Assembly (NCBI RefSeq): GCF_043290135.1 | Contig: NC_134700.1 | Location: 77,913,000 to 77,976,999 of the forward strand | Direction of reading: 5' to 3' | From: Rhipicephalus microplus | Lineage: Eukaryota; Arthropoda; Arachnida; Ixodida; Ixodidae | DNA: 64,000 nucleotides | In this document: piece by piece, positions 20,303 through 30,868 of the stretch | Layout of the letters: the number at the start of each line of letters is the position of its first letter | Position numbering within the stretch: position 1 is the stretch's first letter | Program-made: the position numbers and the translations under genes | Notes under the pieces: model-generated | What the model was told of the DNA's origin: nothing | Seen by the model: the letters and a program-made list of their open reading frames with translations, nothing else | Database searches by the model: none

Positions 20303-21389
20303 CTGCCAAGAACGTGAAATTAGGCAAAATTTAATATAGCATGCTTTAACACAACAACCGCTATGGAGTCCAATCAAGAAGGCTTTCAAGCTTTGTCAGT
20401 TTGAATGGACAATCACAGCTGATAATGTTATAGAAATGCATAGCAGGCTTATATCTTGTGAGGGCAATTCTTAGCAAGAAAAGTTTTTGTCGATGCTGGT
20501 AAGAATATGCTTAATCTCACCAAAAACAAGAGCACCATCCATCCGCCCCATCCGTCCGCCCCACGCATCACTTGCGTGGATTTCATAACTGAATCGCTGA
20601 TGGGGCTAGAAACATGTATTGGGACTGTAGTGGGTCTCTGCAGCGTAGTCACTTTTGTAGTGTGGAATTGCGAAAATAACATTGCGTGACCCCATAAAAG
20701 CTTTTTTTTTCCTCCGTACTGCACAGGTGTCATTAGAAAATATAGCTCGCTTAGATCATAAATTTCCACACAACCAACCAAAACCTTATTTTAAGCTTTA
20801 AAAAAATACCCGCATTTTAAAGCCGTAATGTAGGAACGCTGGTACAGTACATGCATGCTACCCTGTGAAGTCATTTGATATGCATCCACTATGCTAACTT
20901 GACCGTTTTTTCACTGCCATGACATCAGATGTTGGCCGCCACACATTTTTTTCTTCACATATATTACTTTCCTTGAACCCACTAGGCCGTTTGAGTGATT
21001 AGCGTGATGACGGCGACGAGATGAGTATGCAAACGAGAAATGCAGGAAAACAAAATGGAAAGTGAAAATCATGCTTGTAAATCAAGTATACGAACATCTG
21101 TACTCACCGCCGATATCTCTCAAGGTTCGTAGAAGGTATCACGGCATCGCCTTTCCCATAGCACTCCGGAAAAATTGTCGGAATGTATGCTGGGTATTGT
21201 GCTATTGAACTTCTCTCATTACCCACGAAGTGGGCGCGCACTGCATATGCGACTTTGGTTCTTCACAGGCCGCCAAAGGCCTCCATCAGGACTAAAAAGG
21301 CAGAGTTGACGACCACGATCGCCATTTATGCACAATGAAGGCAAAGAAAGCAAAAAAAAAAGAGCGTCTGTTCAGCTCGCACATCTCAC
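20303..21389. other. No gene recognised
   Basis: Mixed AT-rich sequence between the SAMD3-like exon and the THAP exon. It could be intron or intergenic. No exon bounded by good splice sites, and no repeat family, could be supported. Confidence 0.35.
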
Positions 21390-21569
21390 CGCCCTGATCT
21401 AACGCTCCTGTCGCTCGGTCTGGTACGGCCTCCAAGAAAATCCGTAGAACTTTATCTTTGGCACCTTACAGGCAGTGTTTCTGTAGCTGTTGTGACAGCC
21501 GTACACACAACAATACACAGTTCCGGCCCTTTTTGACCGCGATTTATCTTCGTCTTTTAAAGCTGCCAT
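21390..21569 (-). pseudogene. THAP-domain first exon, with a premature stop
   Basis: Starts at ATG 21567-21569 (MAALKDEDKSRSKRAG) and reads YCCVYGCHNSYRNTACKVP then IKFYGFSWRPYQTERQER, the C2CH start of a THAP zinc finger, a DNA-binding domain found in P-element-type transposases and many host proteins. A TAG (21399-21401) stands where the invariant Trp of the domain is expected, followed in frame by IRA and a good splice donor (gcg|gtgaga). The downstream exon with the second half of the domain was not found. It may be a nonsense-mutated exon of a transposon-derived gene. Confidence 0.55.
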
Positions 21570-23570
21570 GCTCGTGACCGTACGCACTCACTTCGCGATA
21601 CGACTGACTAGGAGCGCGCCGCGTCGCTGGTGGCGCAACCTGTCCAGTCAAAACTGCAGTGCTCTAGGCCCATAGCAAACACCTTGTGGGTTTAAGAATA
21701 TATTTTAAGTCACTTCCCAGGTGTACCTAAATGCTCATTCTCCTAATTGAGGCCCATCCCGAGCGCGCCCAACGCTGACGTAGCTCTACAGGAAGGGCAA
21801 CAAAAGTTCTAGTGACGTCACACCAGATCTGTAGTCTGCTGAGTGACCTCCGGACTTCCGCCCCGTACATATCTGCAAAGCAGCGCGGCTGCTTCAGGTA
21901 GCGGCGAGATTGTTTTGCAGGTGCTTGTGTGGCACATGTGTGCGAGAGCTGACAATACTCATCATGACGCATGCAAAGCTTTGTGATCACGTGACTAAGA
22001 TACACTGCTATGTACTTGCATAACTCGGTCCCCATAAACAGGAACTGAAAATTGTCCATACCAAAAAGGCGACCAATTGTATAGCGAGAATAAATGAATC
22101 TTGTGCGTGTTTCGTGCTTATTGGAGTTGTAACTAAAGCTTGCAGCAAAGAGCACGCAAGCCACAAATATTGTGCCACGACACCTTTATGGCCTGACTAC
22201 TCATGCGCGTTGAAGCCCATCAGCACGTAACCTATGGAGTGTGGAAGAGGGTGCGAGAACTTAGCATACTGCTTTGAGTCCTTGAAAAACTTGCAACAGG
22301 TCCAGGAAAGTCCTTGACTATCCTTGAATTTTAGCTTTGGAAACCTGTACGAACCCTGCTGCTGCATAGTTTGGAAAAAGTGGTGATAACAGGTTTTTGT
22401 TGGTGAAGTCCTGTAACAATAAAGTAAAATGATTATGCACATGTGGCTATACGAATCAAAAATGTGTAAAAAAATGTGTGCAAAAAAACAGTGGAATTTG
22501 CCTTACAGCTAAGCTACCACACAGGATTATATACCTGTATATACAATTTTTCTTGACTTGATAAAGCTCTATGCAGTTGCAAATTTAATCCAGGCCCAAT
22601 AGAGCTGCCAGAGGAGTCTGAAGTCAAAAATGAATTTTCATTTCTGAAAATTCACTGTTTCAGAAATACAAGGAGGAGCATACTTGTTATGCAATGACAT
22701 TTGTTGACCTCTAAACCATCGTCCATAGGATCATCTGTAATGCCAAAGGGCACGCTAATTGAATAAAAGTGCAGCAACTTTGGGTAGGTAGGGTTCACAC
22801 TAAAAGAACATTTAACTGCCTGAAACTGCACTGAGTTGAGTAGGAACGCCGCAGTGTAGGGTTTCTCTGATTATGATCACCTGGCCGAACTTTAAAATGA
22901 CCAAAATCATTAAAAAACGTATCATGGGTTGTTGACGAAAATGAAAATGACTAAAGGTTATTCTGGCAGTCATCATGCTGTTTGTAAATCGAAAAGTTAT
23001 AATTTGACACTGGCACAGATTAAGGTAAAAATTATAATTTTGAACATCCTCCTACAAGTGCAGCATTGGCACTTCGTGATAGAGCAATTAACAATGGAAT
23101 TGTAGTCGGCTGCTACAGCTTCAGTGTCGCCACATTTAAAACTAGTGTTCTCAGTTTCTGTAGCAATAAGTGCAGAGGCAGACTTTTAGATGCGTGTTGT
23201 CTAATTTTATGACAGTGCCCTTAAATACATTTTTGTGCACATGCAAGTTTTCATGTGACAGTGCAGATCTATACAGTCTCCCAGCAAAATTCAAAAGGAC
23301 AGTATTTATTTCTACCATAAATAGGCGTTGGTGCTGCATTATCATTACAAAGGGCATGCCATTGATTGCCTGTAAAAAGATTTATACTTTTGTCAAGTGG
23401 TGACATTACAGCTCCTGTGAAGTTATAGGGTGGGGAACTTTCCAATGTTATGAGCAGAACACCCATTCAGAATGCCCCTCGTGACAAAACACAGATTGAT
23501 ACAAATAGCTAGTTGAAAACTAATTTGATACGTTTGTGACGACTTCTGCAGCAAAGTGCTTTCATATTAC
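21570..23570. other. No gene recognised; possible hAT-like end near 22358
   Basis: The minus strand at about 22300-22358 starts CAGGGTTCGTACAGGTTTCC and continues into sequence rich in caaggactt-like repeats, a pattern seen at ends of many hAT-type transposons. No matching opposite end or target duplication could be found. The rest is AT-rich without recognisable features. Confidence 0.3.
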
Positions 23571-23573
23571 TAA

Positions 23574-23598
23574 TGGCGAATTCCATTGAGAGAACAGG
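23574..23598 (+). repeat. Left terminal inverted repeat of the Harbinger element
   Basis: TGGCGAATTCCATTGAGAGA followed by ACAGG. It pairs with the right end at 29214-29238 with two mismatches. Confidence 0.85.
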
Positions 23599-23866
23599 AG
23601 TAAGGGTGCCGAGCAGAGAGGAGTAGGGGGCAGAGCACTGAGAGCCGCGTCACTCGACCTGCCACTGGAATGCGGCACACCTCCGCAGAGCAGGTGTGAG
23701 GGAATAAAAAGGCGAGTGAGGAGAAAGGTTGTGCATCCCAGCGTCCTCTGCTGCAAAACACGTGCGGTCTGATCCGGACGGGCAAGGAAAGCACGTGTGG
23801 CAGTGGTTGGTACAGCGCACTCGCTTGCGCGCTATCCTGCAAAGCTGCTGCTTCGTATACTACTAC

Positions 23867-25987
23867 ATGATGGACTCGGAAGCTCAGCGCATCCTACTGT
23901 CTTTAATTCAACACCAGGCACCATCTAGTACGGAAGGTAAAGTGAATTTGATTGCTTTTTATTTGTTTCAGCGCACTTGTCGCGCATGCAGCATGCAATG
24001 CATTCTTGCGCGCGTGGACCTAAGCCCACTATTCTTTATCATATCAGAAAAACACCGTGGATATGACAGCTTTATCAGACTGTTCATGCAGTTACCAGCT
24101 GCTGCTGTCATCAGCAGTTAACAAAACGTAAACAATTCTAGAAGTACTGCAGTACACTATCCTGTTGCCAAGTTTCCTTGCATGAGTAATTAATCCTTAA
24201 TTCAAAACAAACTTACATTGCAGACCCCTCCATCAGCAACAGAATGATTCGCAGCGTTTTAAGAAAAGTAACTGCGAAGTGGCGTGTAGCAAGTGTCACG
24301 TGGGTGCAGCTAAGTATTGCACGCAGTAACAATTTATTTTTATTTCTGATTTTTAAGTGGCTAATGTCTCCAGACGGCAGATCAGCATCCCACGTGATAC
24401 GGTGAAGCCATACATCTCCTCGGAAGCACGATTTCTTATCGCAGGGTCGAGATGCTACGTATGATAAGCGATATTTTTTTTTAATTATCAGTGATTTGTG
24501 CAGTGTTTCATGCAGCCCTGTAACATGATGAATTGACTTTTTTAGAATTTGTTTTTTGCTTGCTCTAATCCGCTTACCTTCGAGTGTAAGGCATCCGAGT
24601 TTGCATAATGTAGCTGACTACTTGAGAAACCATTTTCATTATATAACTGATTTGATTACATTTCCATCATTGTGTGAAAACAGATGCAGTTCTGCGTACA
24701 AATATGGCTGGCGATGTGCCAAGGCGAGGGAGCGAAGAAATGCGCATGGAGCTCAGATTGCCATGCGTTGAAACAGGAGGTGGTAAGTATTAGTATTAAC
24801 ATTATTGCGAGGCACTACATTTACTGCTCATTTATATTTTTTAGATGGCACAGATACTCTGCACCTGCCAGCTCCCACTGCATCAAGATCAGCTGACGGG
24901 GAGACTGGTGCTTAAAGCAAGCCATCAGGCTCCAGGAGAGGAGGTGGAGGCAAGTATATTAACACTGAGTGTCTACAATTGCCTCAGCAAGTGTTCTTGG
25001 GTAAATCTAACAAGCATGCATCAGAGCGTGTAAAAGTGTACTTGTAGGAGTGATCCTTAAATGACAAAAAAAAAAGAGAGCATGGAAAGCAGACCACTAC
25101 AATTACTGGAAGACTGGCACAATTTGCATATTGCATTTACATGCACAATACCAGAACTTATCACTTATGTATGTTTGCTAGTCTGCGCAAATGCTTGTTT
25201 TGTTGATTAATGCTTGCTGATTGATAATTAAGCTCAAGTGACCGTGCTGTGTGTTAAATTATTCAATTATAAGTAATGCCTGCACAATGACCGACAGTTT
25301 CCCAATAAACCATTTATGTGTTGGTTCTTTCTTATTCTAGCTGCTGAATGGACAGAGGGGCAAACAAGGCTGCTCCTAGAGTACTACCTCAAATATTTCC
25401 CTCAGATTGGCCCATTTAAAAAATTCAAAAACAGGAAGCAAGCCTTTAAACAAATATCGATGGACATCGAGGCTGTGCTTGGCATAGCCAAAACCCCAGA
25501 ACAGTGTGAAAATAGGTACAAAACAGTAATTAGGCGTCGGAAGGCGTCTTCCGACCATAACAAAAGGTCTGGTGCTTCACCCACCCCTGTGCCTTTTGAC
25601 GACGAGGTGAAAAAAATTGAAAGCATTGATGACAGCATTGAACCGGAGGTAGAGCGAGACGCCTCAGGGGCTACATTCAAAGCCTCGCCCGAATCTCCGG
25701 CCGTGTTGTCACCTGCCAACACCACTGAGGAAAATAAGACGCAGTCCTCAAATCCCGACACGAAGCCACGGGTAGGAACTGCACGCCTGGCACACATGCA
25801 GTTGTTTTTTACTGAAATGAGGGCACTGCAAGAAGAAAAGGAGGCTCAAAAGGCGGCCAGACGTCAAGAAAAAGAAAATCGAAGAGCTGAAAGGCAGGCC
25901 GAGCGACAGGTGCTTCGTGAAGAGCGGCGCAAAATGCATGAAGAAAAAATGGAGATTCTCCGTCAGGCCTTTGGACTTCCAAAATAA
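23867..25987 (+). CDS. Myb/SANT-like DNA-binding protein of the Harbinger element, 4 exons, 292 aa
   Basis: Predicted exons are 23867-23936, 24684-24782, 24845-24907 and 25341-25987. All three introns are phase 1 and the joined length is 879 bases, divisible by three and open to the stop. The first exon reads MMDSEAQRILLSLIQHQAPS. The last exon carries AAEWTEGQTRLLLEYYLKYF, RKQAFKQISMDIEAVLG and CENRYKTVIRRRK, a Myb/SANT-like helix-turn-helix, then an acidic linker and a charged C-terminal helix (QEKENRRAERQAERQVLREE). In Harbinger elements this partner binds transposon ends and helps bring the transposase to the nucleus and DNA. Donor 3 (gtgctt) is weak, so exon 3 could end differently. AATAAA overlaps the stop codon (25983-25988), with more copies at about 26000-26010. 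Confidence 0.75.
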
Positions 25988-26226
25988 AGTGGTAGTTTTA
26001 AATAAATAAACGTACTACCCAAAGCGATTACTTAGTTTCAATGTCTTTTATTTTCTAGTTTGGCACAATACACTACCTTGAGAAAATGCAAATGGGCCAA
26101 CAGGTGTGTGGTAAGGACAATTTTTCCCAACCTTGAAGGTGTTTTAACGAGTTCAGCTTTTCAGGTGGGCCTTTGGTAAGCATATATTTGCTCACAACTG
26201 CATAACACGTAAAGGAATTCCTTGTT

Positions 26227-28946
26227 TCATGGCTGCTGGTTCTGCAACCCCATTTTTATCATCAAGTGATCTCTCTTGATGCTAGCCAAGCCACGTAATA
26301 GGCTATCCTGTTGGGCTACACTACTGCTGCTTACTTGAACTGCAGAAGAGCTTGAGTCTACATTTGTTGTTTGTGAGGTAAGTGACAGGTCTCGTGACAG
26401 GTTCTCTGGCAAATCTCCACAATCAATGCAGAGGTTGTGAAGCACACAGCATGAAATGATAAACTTGGACATGTTATCCACTGTCCACATATCCAACCTG
26501 TGCAGTTGTCTGAAACGATTTTTTAAATCGCCAAAAGTATTTTCAATAAGCACCCTTGTCCCGGAGAGTCTTGCATTGAAGGTTTTTTTGATGCTGTCAA
26601 GATTCCCATAGTCTCGAATTGGTGTCATCAGGTACTCCCGGAAAGGATATGCAGCATCCCCCACTATATGGTACTTGCTAGAGCACAGTTGTGGCAAAAC
26701 ACTTGAAATCCTGGACCGACGGAAAATGCGTGCGTCATGAATTTTGCTTGGGTAGCCAGTGCTGGCATCAAGAAACCTCTTCTTGTTGTCACAAACACCT
26801 TGAAGTGTCAAGGATAGGTAATGGTGCCGGTTTATATAAACAGATCGCACTTTCCTGGCTGGGCACCTGATAGGCATGTAGCTTCCGTCAACACACCCAA
26901 TTGTGTCTGGGAATCCCGACAGCTGCAAGAGAAAAAAATGTGCACACACATAGTCAAATAAGCATGGCACTAAGGGTAATGAAAGGTGCCAATAACATGC
27001 GGAAAAGTTTAAAACAAACTGGAGACTTGAAGCTCATAACGGCGAGTGCAATACACTACCGGTACACATGATTGAAATTAACTGGCTATTTAATTGTGAA
27101 GCATCTGGGAAAAATAATTGTAATAACTTATTTAAAAGGTGCATTCTGGCACTAACTAATTCATAATTGTAATAGTAGAGCGGTAAAGAACACATGGGAC
27201 CGCACGAAGGGGAATTAATGACACATACAGAGTACATACAGAGTGCACAAGTAACTGAACTCTAGGTTTATTCACTGTACATGCAGGACAAGTACTAGAT
27301 GTACATCACTAAGCAGAAGATGGGAAAATAGAAGAGATATGAAACAGCATCACATGGTCAAAACTACTCAAGAAAAATGTCCGATTGCTGACAGCATTTG
27401 TAATACACATGAAGGAGGCTTGACTGTGTGGTGCTCTTTCATATCTCTTGCATTTTTACATTTTCTGTTCATTTGCAGTTCTGATCCTGCATATCAGTTG
27501 CTTTCAGTCCTTATTGTGGTTTGAGTAGGTGTAATTCCTCTTAGTCTGGTCCCTTGAGTTGTGTAGAGCTGTATGACATTGGTGTGAAAAAAACTGTAGT
27601 TTATACCTTAAATAGCATGTTTACAAAAGCATAGTTACCTTCTCAAAATCCACAGCAAGCTTCTGCAGGTCACTGGGGAACTTGATTACATTCGGTGCTA
27701 TGTCGAGCAGGAATGCAGTTACTCGGCCCATCATTCTGTGGTGAGTGCTTTCTGCGACTTCAAAGCGGCCAGCGACATCTCTAATGCATGCTTTGTTGGC
27801 TGCATACCTGAAAAGGAGAGGATACTCTAATTAAATAATGGAATTAAGCTTGCTGTTGCTGTCAATGACTGAATAATGGTGTTAACAATGCTGTCGCTGT
27901 CAATGAAGCAAATTAGCAAGACAACTGAAGTCAGAAAACACGATTCCACCTTTTTGGGTGACACCTTAGAAACTCAAAATATTTGATTAGTAGAAGCACT
28001 ATCTAAATAACAAATTCTAATTTTAATTCGCGCATTACATTTATAAGTGTGGAGATGAAGCTCACTGTGAACCTGCTGACACAGCCGATTTGAAATGCTT
28101 CGTGAGCAAAAGTTTTCATGGTTGTTTGTAATGATGCATCATGAATTATGCTTTGCCACTGATTCTAGTAACGAGAATTTTGTGAAGCTCAGTGTGTAGG
28201 TGTACAAACTACGAAAGCATTTCACAAAATACTATAACTCTATTACGTTCGACACTCGCTAGTAGCATTTAACAAGTTTAAAGCAAGGTGGTCCAATGAC
28301 ATGCTGCGAATTAGGTACATTTATTTGCAATATTTCATATGCCTCTAACCCACTATAAAACGGATTATGCAGTGACCTGATGACAGCGGCATTCCTAAAC
28401 GTACGGACACTCACCAAAGAAAGGAGAGAATGTGTTCTTCAGCCGACTTGGCAGGCAGGCCACCATGATCACTGTTCTGAGGGCAGTGCGGTGACTTGGC
28501 GAATTCTGCTGCCAAGAAGTCCACGACCGGCCGCGTGACGCGGAAATTTCTTTTGAACTGGAAGAAAACAGGCCTTTAAGCAACCTAATTAAAACAGAAG
28601 CCGAATGACTCACCTCCTCGTCGGAGTAGCTAGCCACCGTCTTTGTAACATATGCTTCCACTTTCGGCCTTCGCTCTGGCAGAGAAAAGAGCTGCTGAAA
28701 CGCTGCTGCATACACTTCGTCGTCATCGTCGCTGCTGCTTGAACTCGACTCGGACGTAGAGCTCCAGCAGCTATCGCTGCTGACATCGTCTAGCTCGTCA
28801 AATACTTCGGCAAGACGACGACGTTTTGCTGCCTCCGCCATCCGTGAATCTGAAGGCAGGCAAGGTGGACGTTCACTGCCAGAATCTGCCGCTACGACGT
28901 TAAAATCGTTCGAGCCCGAGCACCACGCACGCTTCGCTGCCGCCAT
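26227..28946 (-). CDS. PIF/Harbinger (HARBI1-like) DDE transposase, 4 exons, up to 446 aa
   Basis: Exons on the minus strand are 28614-28946 (or from ATG 28841), 28415-28557, 27639-27807 and 26227-26922. All introns are GT-AG (56, 607 and 716 bp), and the frame is open across every junction. The N-terminus is acidic and serine-rich. Exon 2 reads FKRNFRVTRPVVDFLAAEF. Exons 2-3 join as SFLWYAANKACIRDVAGRFE, a helix-turn-helix region. Exon 4 carries the nuclease core: GFPDTIGCVDGSYMPIRC, YHIVGDAAYPFREYLMTPI and SGTRVLIENTFGDLKNRFR, giving a D-D-E triad at about D227, D304 and E342 (long start). It is as long as active Harbinger transposases. A minus-strand AATAAA at 26047-26052 may end the transcript. 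A domesticated gene is possible, but intact ends argue for a transposon. Confidence 0.85.
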
Positions 28947-29213
28947 AACCGCCCGACACGACGCCGCAAAATGTAAACAAGTGAGGAGGATTGCTGAGAG
29001 GGTATGTCCGGACATGACGTTCCAAACACGTGGTTTCCTGCGTTTTCCACTCACTCCGCTTTTTAAGAGGGAGCAGACAGAACTGCTCCTGGCTGCTCTC
29101 GGCGCAGCAAAAGCGCTCTCGCTCTACCAATGGATGACAGTGCTCCTACTCCTGTTCGACCACTGAAACACGCCGCCTCGGAAGAGAGCACTTTGAGCGT
29201 GCTTTTGAGTGCA

Positions 29214-29238
29214 CCTGCTCTCCCAATGGAATTCGCCA
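29214..29238 (-). repeat. Right terminal inverted repeat of the Harbinger element
   Basis: Read on the minus strand it is TGGCGAATTCCATTGGGAGA then GCAGG. It is followed on the plus strand by the TAA target duplication. Confidence 0.85.
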
Positions 29239-29241
29239 TAA

Positions 29242-29864
29242 GTTAGACTTGCCGAATATTACGAAAATGGTTCTGTCCCACAAATAAATGCAAGAAATTT
29301 TCTGTTCTATTCGAGCTCTCTATGTAAATACCTTTTCTGGTTAAAGTGGAGTCTTATGAAATGAATTAGTTTTCAATTGTTAAACAGTTGTCCCACATCT
29401 GCTTTGGAGCCAAAACACTTCAGAACACTTCAAACAACTCGCCTATCTTGTCATGTTTTGCTTTTCGGACTTGCGCTGCCCGCTTCCTTTTGCTATAACA
29501 CGCAAGTTTAGAAATATAAATGCAATTGATGCACAACCCGTCATAAAAACAAGTCATTGTTATGGCACATATTTTATAATTAGGAAGTCATAGTTTTAGA
29601 CTTCGCACTTAAAAAAGAGGAAAGCTTACCTTCCATGCTACGATCATGAGTCTGAATGGCTTCTGCTACAATAATATATGCCAGTTATATTGCTATACTT
29701 ACAGCAGAGCCAATAATTGCCACACTCTAAATGTGTTAGTTCATAAAGTATGCATTAAACTTTATGTGGAATGTGTCTTTTACACACTCTTGGCTGTATA
29801 ATTCATAATGGTAAAGCTGAAATTATGTTTAGGATGACTGTCAGTTGGGCGTGTTAGTAAAAGT
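29242..29864. other. No gene recognised
   Basis: AT-rich sequence directly outside the Harbinger element. No coding motif, RNA gene or repeat boundary could be supported. Confidence 0.4.
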
Positions 29865-29865
29865 T

Positions 29866-30097
29866 CATGATGAAACAAGTGCTAAAAGTTACATACACTC
29901 AGAGAGAACACAGATGAGTGAGAGCAAAATTTTTTAATGTAAGAAACATAATTTCATGACGAAACAAGGGCTAAAAGTTGCACACACTCAGACAGGACAC
30001 AGACGAGCGCTCGTCTGTGTTCTCTCTGAGTGTGTGTAACTTGTAGCACTTGTTTCATCATGAAATTAGGTTTCTTACATTAAAAAACTTGGCTCTC
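29866..30097. repeat. Foldback repeat with about 89-bp arms and an extra direct copy
   Basis: 29920-30008 and 30009-30097 are inverted copies meeting at agacgagc|gctcgtct with no spacer. Arms share ctgagtgtgtg(t/c)aact, cttgtttc and ttcttacattaaaaaa. A further direct copy of the inner half precedes them (29866-29919 matches 29954-30007, spacing about 89 bp). The RNA or single strand would form a long hairpin. It may be a foldback or MITE-like remnant or a local inverted duplication. Confidence 0.75.
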
Positions 30098-30101
30098 AAG
30101 G

Positions 30102-30621
30102 CAATGCTGTAATGGCTGCAGCTGCTGCAGCAAAATACCATTTGTTCTTCAAGCCTCTCGGCTTTTTTTTTCTCCACATCTTTTGCTCTTCCACCTCTCG
30201 CTGAAGCTCTGAACATGCCACTAACGATTCGCCATCTCACGACGACACATCACTGTTCCAGCATCGTTTCTTTGGGCTCTGAAAATTTAAATTGAAGCAT
30301 TAACAAGAGGGAATTAATACAAGTACAGGTGACACTTACACAACTTCGACGGCTTGGCTGGTTGCTAGAATCATTCCTGGCTTTTTTTCTGACACATGCT
30401 TGGCCAGAATTTTGCAGTATGCGTCTGATTTTGCACGCACTTGCATATTTTTACGCTTTTGTTGTGCCTAGTAAAAAGCAAGAAAACTGTAGGTACAACA
30501 AGTTCACAAGGCAATGCCTATCTATCTGCATATCAAGTACATGTCAGGATGGTTGCATACCTCCTTATGGTTGGGTTTCTTGCTGGCGCAGGGCCTATCA
30601 TCACCAGAATCATATTCATCA
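30102..30621 (-). pseudogene. Possible host gene fragment: two or three candidate exons, unknown product
   Basis: On the minus strand, 30561-30621 reads DEYDSGDDRPCASKKPNHKE and ends at a good donor (GAG|gtatgc). 30340-30467 lies between ttttactag|G and a donor TTGT|gtaagt and reads AQQKRKNMQVRAKSDAYCK then ILAKHVSEKKPGMILATSQ. A third piece after ttttcag at about 30280 reads LVACSELQREVEEQKMWRK but has stops. Splice sites and amino-acid composition suggest real exons. The 5' exon is cut by the transposon end at about 30622. The family is not recognised. Confidence 0.35.
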
Positions 30622-30868
30622 GTATACAGTCGAACCCCGCTACAACGAAACTGATCGGGCACGGAAAAAATTTCATTGAAGAGAAAATTTTGTTGTAGTA
30701 ATATCGAAAAAATATAGCTGATCTGAGCTAGCATAACAAAGCAACATTTATTCTGAAAAGTCAAAGTGGCCGCTGCTTCTTTCCCAGAAGCGTCTCGATG
30801 CAATTATCACCGACGCATAGCGAGGCCATGGTGAAAGCAAGCTGAAACAAGGCCTATAACTGCTTTAG
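30622..30868 (+). mobile_element. Possible pogo/Tigger-like transposon end
   Basis: Starts, after a TA, with cagtcgaaccccgctacaac and then gaaactgatcgggcacgg. This resembles the terminal repeat of pogo/Tigger-type elements (CAGT.RA.CC.CG.TA.AACGAA). The opposite end was not found before the satellite begins, so it is either truncated by the array or a solo end. Tentative. Confidence 0.4.

Larger units (their letters stand above)
23574..29238. mobile_element. Complete PIF/Harbinger DNA transposon
   Basis: 5665 bp, flanked by the 3-bp target duplication TAA (23571-23573 and 29239-29241), typical of PIF/Harbinger. The terminal inverted repeats begin TGGCGAATTCCATTG on each strand and agree at 23 of the first 25 positions. 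It carries the two genes characteristic of the superfamily in convergent orientation: a Myb/SANT-like DNA-binding protein (plus) and a DDE transposase (minus). Both reading frames are open through all predicted exons, so this copy could be autonomous or very recently active. Confidence 0.85.

Noticed and set aside
21727..22164. 145-codon minus-strand open frame
   Set aside because: No recognisable domain, no splice context and unremarkable composition; likely chance.
22300..22358. hAT-type transposon from the CAGGGTTCG end
   Set aside because: No partner end and no 8-bp duplication could be found, so it is only mentioned as a possible end.
26227..28946. Domesticated HARBI1 host gene
   Set aside because: The gene lies inside intact inverted repeats with a target duplication and next to its Myb-like partner, which fits a transposon better than a domesticated gene; not excluded.
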